From: Anisus vortex
Taxonomy: Eukaryota > Mollusca > Gastropoda > Planorbidae
Assembly (NCBI GenBank): GCA_949126835.1
Contig: OX421506.1
Span: forward strand, 14,418,284-14,482,283
Direction: 5' to 3'
Length of the DNA: 64,000 nt
The notes under the pieces are model-generated. The model ran no database searches and was not told the DNA's origin. It saw only the letters and a program-made list of their open reading frames with translations. This document shows, one piece after another, positions 54,985 through 64,000 of this stretch. The translations under genes and the position numbers were made by a program. Numbering within the stretch: position 1 is the first letter of the stretch; each line of letters begins with the position of its first letter.

Positions 54985-55045
54985 GCCTACATTACATTAC
55001 AGACGCTCTTTCTATAATGAAGATTATTGCGTCCTACGCTTTACT
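54985..55045 (-). mobile_element. LINE 3' terminal fragment
   Basis: ACATTACAGACGCTCTTTCT, ATAATGAAGATTATTGCGTC, CTACGC: reverse 3' end of the FFPSG-family LINE. Confidence 0.7.
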
Positions 55046-55891
55046 AAGCCTATGCAAGTGACTTTAATCGTGTGGTGAATGATATTTAAGAACTTTTTTT
55101 AATAATTTTAATATCAATTAAATATTTTAATAATAAGAAGTAAAAGAAAAAATATTAATGAAATATTCACTAATTATACATTAATTATAAATAAAATGTT
55201 GAATGTTAAGCCGATAATTTTTTGGCAATAATACTTTTTTAAAACACTTATCTTCACATTTCTTCTTACTTTTCAACGCTAATTCAAATATCATAAGTTG
55301 TGTGTTTTAAGGAATGTGACATTTCTTGTTGGCCTTTTGATATACTGGTCATAATGAAATGTATATAAAACTATTATAAAAACGTACACTTGCAAACATA
55401 TCAGATGGGGCCTATATAATATATATGGCTGTGTAGATGAAACCACTTCACAGTAGCCGTGAACGTTTGAAGCGAAAAGACAAATATTAATTAAAATGGT
55501 GTTAAATTTAGGCGGTGGCAGCAAATAAGGGGGTAATTTAGTGACTAAGTAGAATTAAAAGACTCGACTATTGCTACCGGCATATGGGGGCCGTCCATGA
55601 ACTATCTCGGTACAATATGCGGAAAGGACGGGGCATAGATGTTTGTAAAACAATTGTTGATAAGAGAGCGGGTCAATATATAGACCTATTGAAGTCAACA
55701 AACTTACAATTGTAAAATAAATTAGATCTAATTGCAAAAAAAAACAAAGAAACAATAATTTGAAAGTAGGCTACTTGAAAGGTGTTGAAAAGTAATATTT
55801 TTAAAATATTTACAAGTTTAAATAAAAAGGAATGTCTATAGTTCATATTTCTTCGCTAAATTTTAGTAGGACAATCCTTATAATTTTGACA
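55046..55891. other. No gene recognised
   Basis: AT-rich. Confidence 0.5.
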
Positions 55892-55997
55892 GGTCTTGGG
55901 AAGGGGAAAAGAGAAGGAAGGTGTCAAAATTTGCATAAAACGAATTGGTCGACATGATTAAAGACATTCCATTCAATTACAAAGACAGAATATTTAG

Positions 55998-56270
55998 CCT
56001 ATAGTTAATAGTCATTACAAAATAACTTTAATAGTTAATAGTCATTACAAAATAACTTTAATAGTTAATAGTCATTACAAAATAACTTTAATAGTTAATA
56101 GTCATTACAAAATAACTTTAATAGTTAATAGTCATTACAAAATAACTTTAATAGTTAATAATCATTACAAAAAAACTTTAATAGTTAATAGTCATTACAA
56201 AATAACTTTAATAGTTAATAATCATTACAAAATAACTTCAATAGTTAATAATCATTACAAAATAACTTTA
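55998..56270. repeat. 30-bp minisatellite in segmental unit 1 (9 copies)
   Basis: Unit AATAGTTAATAGTCATTACA then AAATAACTTT; the GTC variant dominates here, ATC in units 2 and 3. Confidence 0.95.
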
Positions 56271-56799
56271 TATGTGTCTTAATATATCAAAGTGTAAAAA
56301 TAATAAGATAGGCCTATGTAAACATGCGCTTACAACTTTAAACTGTGTGAATAGATGAGAAGACGTTATCGTTTATTTGTTTGGATGAACAGTATACAGT
56401 ATAAGTCGGCGTATTAGTAAAAGTTTAAGTTTCATTTTGGTCATTTAATAAAATTAATAATATTTGTATAGCGCTGCCAAAAAATATAATGCCTACGCTC
56501 AGATCGTATTTAACATAATACTGCTAAGAACACGGATATAATCTATGGGCTCAGAATAAAGCTAATTGATGATTTAAAACTTTACAAACATTGGACAAGT
56601 CAAATAAATGTAGTATTAACCGACCTAACATAAAAGTAAGACAGTAGTGGTCTAAAGCATGCTATTTAAGGTAAATATTGAAATAATGAGTTTTTTTGAA
56701 AAGGGGAAAAGAGAAGGAAGGTGTCAAAATTTGCATAAAACGAATTTGTCGACATGATTAAAGACATTCCATTCAATTACAAAGACATAATATTTAGCC

Positions 56800-57702
56800 T
56801 ATAGTTAATAATCATTACAAAATAACTTTAATAGTTAATAATCATTACAAAAAAACTTTAATAGTTAATAATCATTACAAAATAACTTTAATAGTTAATA
56901 GTCATTACAAAATAACTTTAATAGTTAATAATCATTACAAAAAAACTTTAATAGTTAATAATCATTACAAAATAACTTTAATAGTTAATAATCATTACAA
57001 AATAACTTTAATAGTTAATAATCATTAAAAACAAAACGATTTTAATTAATAGTCATTATAAAATAACTTCAATAGTTAATAGTCATTACAAAATAACTTT
57101 AATAGTTAATAATCATTAAAAACAAAACGATTTTAGTTAATAGTCAATACAAAATAACTTTAATAGTTAATATTCATTACAAAATAACTTTCATAGTTAA
57201 TAATCATTACAAATAACTTTAATAGTTAATAATCATTTACAAAATAACTTTAATAGTTAATAATCATTACAAAATAACTTTAATAGTTAATAATCATTAC
57301 AAAATAACTTTAATAGTTAATAATCATTACAAAATAACTTTAATAGTTAATATTCATTACAAAATAACTTTCATAGTTAATAATCATTACAAATAACTTT
57401 AATAGTTAATAATCATTTACAAAATAACTTTAATAGTTAATAATCATTACAAAATAACTTTAATAGTTAATAATCATTACAAAATAACTTTAATAGTTAA
57501 TAATCATTACAAAATAACTTTAATAGTTAATAATCATTACAAAATAACTTTAATAGTTAATAATCATTACAAAATAACTTTAATAGTTAATAATCATTAC
57601 AAAATAACTTTAATAGTTAATAATCATTACAAAATAACTTTAATAGTTAATAATCATTACAAAATAACTTTAATAGTTAATAATCATTACAAAATAACTT
57701 TA
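56800..57702. repeat. 30-bp minisatellite in segmental unit 2 (about 30 copies)
   Basis: Same unit. A 180-bp block with a 29-bp copy (ATTACAAATAAC), a 31-bp copy (ATCATTTACAAA) and TTTCATAG marker changes occurs twice (from about 57165 and 57345). Unit 3 has it once, so this is an internal duplication. Confidence 0.95.
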
Positions 57703-58231
57703 TATGTGTCTTAATATATCAAAGTGTAAAAAAATAAGATAGGCCTATGTAAACATGCGCTTACAACTTTAAACTGTGTGAAAAGATGAGAAGACGTTAT
57801 CGTTTATTTGTTTGGATGAACAGTATACAGTATAAGTCGGCATATTAGTAAAAGTTTAAGTTTCATTTTGGTCATTTAATAATAATAATAATATTTGTAT
57901 AGCGCTGCCAACAAATATAATGCCTACGCTCAGATCGTATTTAACATAATACTACTAAGAACACGGATATAATCTATGGGCTCAGAATAAAGCTAATTGA
58001 TGATTTAAAACTTTACAAACATTGGACAAATGAAATAAAAGAAGCAATAACCGACCTAACATATAAGTAAGACAGTAGTGGTCTAAAGCATGCTATTTAA
58101 GGTAGATATTGAAATAATGAGTTTTTTTGAGAAGGGGAAAAGAGAAGGAAGGTGTCAAAATTTGCATAAAACGAATTTGTCGACATGATTAAAGACATTC
58201 CATTCAATTACAAAGACATAATATTTAGCCT

Positions 58232-58922
58232 ATAGTTAATAATCATTACAAAATAACTTTAATAGTTAATAATCATTACAAAAAAACTTTAATAGTTAAT
58301 AATCATTACAAAATAACTTTAATAGTTAATAGTCATTACAAAATAACTTTAATAGTTAATAATCATTACAAAATAACTTTAATAGTTAATAATCATTACA
58401 AAATAACTTTAATAGTTAATAATCATTACAAAATAACTTTAATAGTTAATAATCATTAAAAACAAAACGATTTTAATTAATAGTCATTACAAAATAACTT
58501 CAATAGTTAATAGTCATTACAAAATAACTTTAATAGTTAATAATCATTAAAAACAAAACGATTTTAGTTAATAGTCAATACAAAATAACTTTAATAGTTA
58601 ATATTCATTACAAAATAACTTTCATAGTTAATAATCATTACAAATAACTTTAATAGTTAATAATCATTTACAAAATAACTTTAATAGTTAATAATCATTA
58701 CAAAATAACTTTAATAGTTAATAATCATTACAAAATAACTTTAATAGTTAATAATCATTACAAAATAACTTTAATAGTTAATAATCATTACAAAATAACT
58801 TTAATAGTTAATAATCATTACAAAATAACTTTAATAGTTAATAATCATTACAAAATAACTTTAATAGTTAATAATCATTACAAAATAACTTTAATAGTTA
58901 ATAATCATTACAAAATAACTTT
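58232..58922. repeat. 30-bp minisatellite in segmental unit 3 (about 23 copies)
   Basis: Shares the order of marker variants with unit 2 (two AAAACAAAACGATTTTA copies, one TTTCATAG, one ATCATTTAC) but has fewer copies. Confidence 0.95.
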
Positions 58923-59345
58923 ATATGTGTCTTAATATATCAAAGTGTAAAAAAATAAGATAGGCCTATGTAAACATGCGCTTACAACTTTAAACTGTGT
59001 GAAAAGATGAGAAGACGTTATCGTTTATTTGTTTGGATGAACAGTATACAGTATAAGTCGGCATATTAGTAAAAGTTTAAGTTTCATTTTGGTCATTTAA
59101 TAATAATAATAATATTTGTATAGCGCTGCCAACAAATATAATGCCTACGCTCAGATCGTATTTAACATAATACTACTAAGAACACGGATATAATCTATGG
59201 GCTCAGAATAAAGCTAATTGATGATTTAAAACTTTACAAACATTGGACAAATGAAATAAAAGAAGCAATAACCGACCTAACATATAAGTAAGACAGTAGT
59301 GGTCTAAAGCATGCTATTTAAGGTAGATATTGAAATAATGAGGTT

Positions 59346-60180
59346 TTTTTTAAGTTTTTGGTCTAATCAGGGAAATATAATCTATTTGGTCAAATATTGT
59401 GCTTAAGAATTGCACACAACAAGTCTACTGACTTACTGACTACTGAAATAGACGCAAAAAAAATTATGGACCAAATAAATTACAATAAATATTTAGGCCG
59501 ATGGTGTTATTAAAAAAAAAACACATAAAGAATAGCCTACATTGTCATGGAAACAATATATCAGCAATAGCTTAATTTAGACTTTATTAAAGTAGGCCTA
59601 TAGATCTAATAGCAACTAAAGAATACAATCCTAACAGTGTTTAAAATTCTTAACTTCACATAGAATTCTTAGTTAGACTTCTTTGTGAAGTCTGTGTTAT
59701 TTGAATTAATTGATGTAATAAAATATAATTAGTAACGTATGTAGCATTCTATGATTCTTCGCGAGTGTCAATTACACATCTGTCACTTAGTTCATAGTTA
59801 TTAGGTTAATCTGGTCATCTAGTTTAGACATAAGTGTAATAAGGTCATTGACACTACTAGACTAGTGTAGTCAACTTTATTTTGTCAACATGAGATCAGT
59901 ATTTTGTGTAGGCCTACAACAATGACAATGTAAAAAAAAAAAAGATGAAGATGTTTAACTTACTTGTGACGTTAAATAAAAACAAATTACTTGCTCATTG
60001 TATAGTCAGAGCTACTTATAGTGTATTGTAGCCAGTATAGATCTATAGCCATTCAGTGTCCTGTCTTTTTATTTAACACTGGTGTTCAGAATCCAAATAA
60101 AATAATGAAGTTAAAAATTTGAAGAAATAATTTAACTCTACCAGCAAGATAGTCTTTCTATATTTTTTTTAAACAAAAGA
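59346..60180. other. No gene recognised
   Basis: AT-rich. Confidence 0.5.
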
Positions 60181-60490
60181 CAGAATTATATAAATATAAA
60201 CACAAACACAAGGCCGGGTGAAGAGAAAACTGTATGTGAAAACGAGGGCATACAAGTCACAGCGCCTGCGTCGCGACTAAACAGCCTGCGAGAGGGGGTG
60301 GACGGGACGCGAAGAAGCAATGAGATTCACAGAATATGACTATGTGTGCGTGCGTGTGTGCGTGAGTGTGTGTGTGCCTGTGCGATTAGAGCAGTGTGCA
60401 TTACGAAATCAAGTGAAGGACACGCCTCCACTACCGGCGTAACACTATCCCAACAGCCCACACCTCTCCTGTCACAGGTAGGAAGAAGAG
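60181..60490 (+). promoter_or_regulatory. GC- and CpG-rich patch, possible 5' exon or promoter
   Basis: A local rise in GC and CpG (GCGCCTGCGTCGCGACTAAA, GACGGGACGCGAAG) in AT-rich surroundings, followed by GT-rich sequence and CTGTCACAG|GTAGGA, a good splice donor at 60478. A 63-codon frame (60346-60537) covers it without a known domain. Could be a non-coding first exon or a promoter region; could also be chance. Confidence 0.3.
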
Positions 60491-60799
60491 AGAGGAAAAT
60501 GTGTCCAGTCCTTATGAATTTATTTTTTTTACTGTAAACCTACGAAAATTTCGGGCATGATTTATTAGATCGAGCATTGCTAGTTGGCTGGTTGCTGGAT
60601 TAAAAACTTCATACGTTAATCCCAAACGAAGTACTCAGCAGACGCAAAAGGCCTGTTAGTAAATGCACATGAAAGAAATCCTGACTCTATCAGACGTAAC
60701 ACCGTGTTGACAAGTTAAGCTACACACGAATGCCTTTCAATCATTTCGTTAGATCGATTATTTTTTTCCTATAGGTAGGCGAATAGACCTAATCAATAT

Positions 60800-61395
60800 C
60801 TACATGACTTTAGCAGTCTATATCTACATGACTTTAGCAATGTATATCTACTTGACTTTAGCGATTAATATCTATATGATGTGAGTTTTGCAATCAATAT
60901 TTACAGGACATGACTTTAGCAATATATAGCTACTTGACTTTAGCGATTAATATCTATATGATGTGATTTTTGCAATCAATATCTACAGGACATGACTTTA
61001 GCAATTAATATTTTCATGCCATGACATTAACAATCAATATTTTCATGACATGACTTTAACAATCAATATTTGCATGACATGACTTTAACAATCAATATTT
61101 GCATGACATGACTTTAACAATCAATATTTTCATGACATGACTTTAACAATCAATATTTGCATGACATGACTTTAACAATCAATATTTGCATGACATGACT
61201 TTAACAATCAATATTTTCATGACATGACTTTAACAATCAATATTTTCATGACATGACTTTAACAATCAATATTTTCATGACATGACTTTAACAATCAATA
61301 TTTTCATGACATGACTTTAACAATCAATATTTGCATGACATGACTTTAACAATCAATATTTGCATGACATGACTTTAAAAATCAATATATACATG
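60800..61395. repeat. Tandem repeat, 29-bp unit (about 13 copies) with diverged left part
   Basis: Main unit GACATGACTTTAACAATCAA then TATTTTCAT or TATTTGCAT (from about 61017). The left part (60800-61016) has shorter related units (TATCTACATGACTTTAGCAA). The two variants alternate in blocks. Confidence 0.95.
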
Positions 61396-62014
61396 CCATT
61401 ACTTTGGAAGCGTCAGATTTCCTATAGAGATCTATATCTATTTAAGTCACGTCAGAACAGTAGGCGGGAGCGACAGGGAGGGGGGGCACATGCTCCTCAC
61501 CTAGCCTTGCCAGGGAAAAGCCAGGAGGGGGTTGACTAACCCGATTTTCCCAAACCGGTAGGTTTTCTTTTGGTCTTGCCTTGGGATTTGAGTGTGTGAT
61601 AATCGGTTGGAAATAATAAGATAATAACACTAAATTTATGGAGAGCTTAGATATTCCTATATCTAATTGTATTCGCAGTCACATTATTTTAACACAGATC
61701 TAATGCCTACACTTAAAATTGTATTTTTTAAAAAAAGTTTTTTTTTTAATTTTGTGAACTTTAAATGCATCTCTTACTCATGTTGTTTCAAATATAATAA
61801 AATCGTAAGTATAAGTCGCACTTTTTTAAACCAATTTTTTAGGCTTACATACGTATATAAAAAAATAGTTGTTTTTTTTTCCTAGGTTGGGATATCAACG
61901 AAAATTGACGTTTAGGCTACGGTATAAAGCAGTGGGCTACTGTAATACTAGACTAGTAAATTCCTGAATAATGAGATTAATGTTATCGAATTTTAGTAAA
62001 GTAGGCCTACCCGT
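61396..62014. other. No gene recognised; GC-richer patch 61445-61590
   Basis: The patch (GCGGGAGCGACAGGGAGG, TTGCCAGGGAAAAGCCAGG) has a 62-codon minus frame without a known domain. The rest is AT-rich. Confidence 0.45.
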
Positions 62015-62275
62015 CGGACCGAATCGATCGAAAAGTCCGATGAACCAGCGTTCACCAGTTTCTGAGGCGACGGCATACTAGGTGGTTGTGTGGCCAGCAC
62101 TATGCACAGCCGCCTTTACTTTACCCCAACTAAGGTCAGGTACCCATCAGAGTTGGGTAGACTCAGGGACACCCTCCACACCCGGGAAGAAACCCTAGCC
62201 TGCACCGGGGTTCGAACCCGGGACCTTCGGCTCGCCAGTCGAACGCGCTGCCGCTCGGCTACAGTTCCCTCTCTC
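62015..62275 (-). mobile_element. tRNA-derived SINE, best preserved full-length copy
   Basis: Reverse complement starts GTAGCCGAGCGGCAGCGCG (A box) and has GGGTTCGAACCCCGGTGC (B box). Then follow GAGTCTACCCAACTCTGATG, GGTACCTGACCTTAGTTGGG, GTGCTGGCCACACAACCACC, TAGTATGCCGTCGCC and ACTGGTGAACGCTGGTTCAT. Head length and box spacing fit a tRNA origin, but there is no full cloverleaf. Confidence 0.9.
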
Positions 62276-62639
62276 GAATGTTAGACCTACAATAAATCAT
62301 TTTTTATCAATGTGTTTTAATTTAAAAATTACATTTAATGAAATACGGGGAACTTTAGACACATTATATCAACATACTGTAAAACAGCGTTACACAAACG
62401 TATCTTATTCGTGACCAGGTAAAGGCCGACAAGTCGCCATTTTGTCGGCGAGTGTTTAACGGCCAGGTCTAAATGACTTGCGGGTGCATAATTAACCTTG
62501 TTATTAATTTAGCAAAATAAAAATGTATAGACTTATATATACAAATCTCAGCACACTCAATTACACTTATATTTGTACGTTTGATGACTTTATATTTGTA
62601 ATCAAAGTAGCCATTCTATCAATAGTGTGTGCATCATTG
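62276..62639. other. No gene recognised
   Basis: Contains a short hairpin (GCCGACAAG...TTGTCGGCG) near 62428-62452. Otherwise AT-rich. Confidence 0.5.
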
Positions 62640-63458
62640 TTTTGACTAGCTGTCTTTGTTTTGACTAGCGGTCTTTGTTTTGACTAGCCGTCTTTGTTTT
62701 GACTAGTCATCTTTGTTTTGACTATCACACTTTCTTTTGACTAGGCGTGTTTGTTTTGAACAGCCGTCTTTGTTTTGACTAGGCGTCTTTGTTTAGACTA
62801 GCCGTCTTTGTTTTGACTAGCGGTCTTTGTTTTGACTAGCGGTCTTTGTTTTGACTAGCCGTCTTTGTTTTGACTAGCCGTCTTTGTTTTGACTAGCCGT
62901 CTTTGTTTTGACTAGCCGTCTTTGTTTTGACTAGCCGTCTGTGTTTTGACTAGCCGTCTTTGTTTTGACTAAGCTTAGCCGTCTTTGTTTTGACGAGCCG
63001 TCTTTGTTTTGACTAGCCGTCTTTGTTTTGGCTAGCCGTCTTTGTTTTGACTAGCCGTCTGTGTTTTGACTAGCCGTCTGTGTTTTGACTAGTTGTCTTT
63101 GTTTTGACTAGCCGTCTGTGTTTTGACTAGCCGTCTGTGTTTTGACTAGTGGTCTTTGTTTTGACTAGCCGTCTTTGTTTTGACTAGCCGTCTTTGTTTT
63201 GACTAGCCGTCTTTGTTTTGACTAGCCGTCTGTGTTTTGACTAGTTGTCTTTGTTTTGACTAGCCGTCTGTGTTTTGACTAGTTGTCTTTGTTTTGACAA
63301 GTGATCATTGTTTTGACTTACCGTGTTTGTTTTGAACATCCGTCTTTGATTTGACTAGTTATCTTTGTTTTGACTAACCGTCTTTGTTTTGACTAGTCAT
63401 CTTTGTTTTGACTATCAAACTTTCTTTTGACTAGGCGTGTCTGTTTTGAACATCCGTC
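62640..63458. repeat. Tandem repeat, 19-bp unit, left block (about 43 copies)
   Basis: Unit GACTAGCCGTCTTTGTTTT with common variants (GGTC, TTGTC, CTGTG). At 63300-63458 a more diverged group (TTTTGAACATCCGTC, GACTATCAAACTTTC) repeats one seen at about 62700-62765. Confidence 0.96.
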
Positions 63459-63673
63459 ATGCGAAACAGCTCCCGAAAATGCGGAGCATGTCCTTCAGAC
63501 CTGTCCTCTGTATCTTTCTACCCGGTCAGACATTTGGCCCCTGGGGGGCTACCTTCAACGACAAACTGTTCGGTGGACTAGAGCAACTGACAGCCACGGC
63601 GCAGTTCATTATCGGACCTGTTGTCTGAATCCTCCCAATCTTAACATTTGAGAACGAAGAAGAAGAAGAAGAA
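63459..63673 (+). mobile_element. Truncated LINE inserted into the 19-bp array, 11-bp target duplication
   Basis: Encodes CETAPENAEHVLQTCPLYL, then after a frameshift near 63530 ATFNDKLFGGLEQLTATAQF and GPVV-stop. Ends GAGAACGAAGAAGAAGAAGA, a (GAA)n tail. GAACATCCGTC flanks both sides (63448-63458 and 63674-63684; the first three bases could belong to the tail). Same family as 31948-32270. Confidence 0.9.
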
Positions 63674-64000
63674 GAACATCCGTCTTTGTTTTGACTAGCC
63701 GTCTTTATTTTGACTAGCCGTCTTTGTGTTGACTAGCCGTCTGTGTTTTGACTAGCCGTCTGTGTTTTGACTAGTTGTCTGTGTTTTGACTAGCCGTCTG
63801 TGTTTTGACTAGTTGTCTGTGTTTTGACTAGTTGTCTGTGTTTTGACTAGTTGTCTGTGTTTTGACTAGTTGTCTGTGTTTTGACTAGTTGTCTGTGTTT
63901 TGACTAGTTGTCTGTGTTGTGACTAGCCGTCTGTGTTTTGACTAGTTGTCTGTGTTTTGACTAGTTGTCTGTGTTTTGACTAGTTGTCTGTGTTTTGACT
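63674..64000. repeat. Tandem repeat, 19-bp unit, right block, truncated by window edge
   Basis: Continuation of the same array, now dominated by the GACTAGTTGTCTGTGTTTT variant. Runs past the window end. Confidence 0.96.

Larger units (their letters stand above)
55892..59345. repeat. Segmental tandem duplication, three units (about 0.81, 1.43 and 1.21 kb)
   Basis: Each unit starts GGGAAAAGAGAAGGAAG..GTGTCAAAATTTGC (about 55900, 56704, 58135). A 30-bp minisatellite follows, then a unique 3' part (ATGTGTCTTAATATATC...GAGAAGACGTTATCG...AGCGCTGCCAA...GACAGTAGTGGTCTAAAGC). Units 2 and 3 are nearly identical outside the minisatellite; unit 1 is more diverged. Length differences are explained by minisatellite copy number. 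Confidence 0.93.

Noticed and set aside
62015..62275. A functional tRNA gene on the minus strand
   Set aside because: A and B boxes are present, but the sequence continues into the SINE body shared by many copies and no acceptor-stem pairing can be made.
63427..63651. A host gene with a Cys/His motif
   Set aside because: It is the frameshifted C-terminus of a LINE with target duplication and (GAA)n tail.

Overview
The window looks like nuclear DNA from an animal, most likely a gastropod mollusc (a heterobranch or pulmonate snail by inference). It is AT-rich. It has intron-split genes with GT-AG borders, tRNA-derived SINEs, several families of 5'-truncated LINEs, hAT-type MITEs with 8-bp target duplications, and a very large load of minisatellites. 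There are no operons, bacterial genes, rRNAs or CRISPR arrays. The mollusc assignment rests on the secreted C1q-type protein and the repeat style; no single diagnostic gene proves it.

Three protein-coding genes can be supported by joining exons whose phases agree. (1) Plus strand, 3455-4870: the last two coding exons of a receptor tyrosine kinase, Trk-like by its C-lobe, with a cytoplasmic tail that ends in an ITIM-like tyrosine motif. The 5' part of the gene was not found. (2) Plus strand, 15072-19861: a complete four-exon gene for a 252-residue secreted protein with a signal peptide, a probable coiled coil and a C-terminal C1q domain. (3) Minus strand, 33229 down to 26451: eight exons of an NR1-type nuclear receptor covering the whole DNA-binding domain, a short hinge and the whole ligand-binding domain (368 residues seen; the N-terminus is missing). 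A long 3' UTR may run down to about 23.8 kb.

The rest is repeats. At least 18 separate tandem arrays, with units of 13 to 67 bp, cover roughly a fifth of the window (my estimate, about 12.8 kb). The largest are a 40-bp AT-rich array (38463-40632), a 22-bp array with about 74 copies of a CRE-like TGACGTAA site (45311-46942), a 54-bp array with 12 essentially identical copies (53159-53807), a 19-bp array at the right edge split by a LINE with an 11-bp target duplication, and a three-copy segmental tandem duplication that itself contains a 30-bp minisatellite (55892-59345). Dispersed repeats include four hAT-like MITEs with intact ends, a TTAA-flanked MITE, a 1.34-kb inverted-repeat element with unusual GC-rich ends inside the nuclear receptor gene, a decayed hAT transposase gene, ten SINE copies or fragments, and fragments of at least four LINE families.

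From about 33.3 kb to the right edge I recognise no host gene; the only candidate is a GC-rich, CpG-rich patch at 60.2-60.5 kb that could be a 5' exon or promoter. No wholly new multi-gene system is visible. The most unusual signals are the dense CRE-like array, the homogenised open 54-bp array, the ITIM-like kinase tail, the inverted-repeat element and the dispersed palindrome TAGGCCTA.
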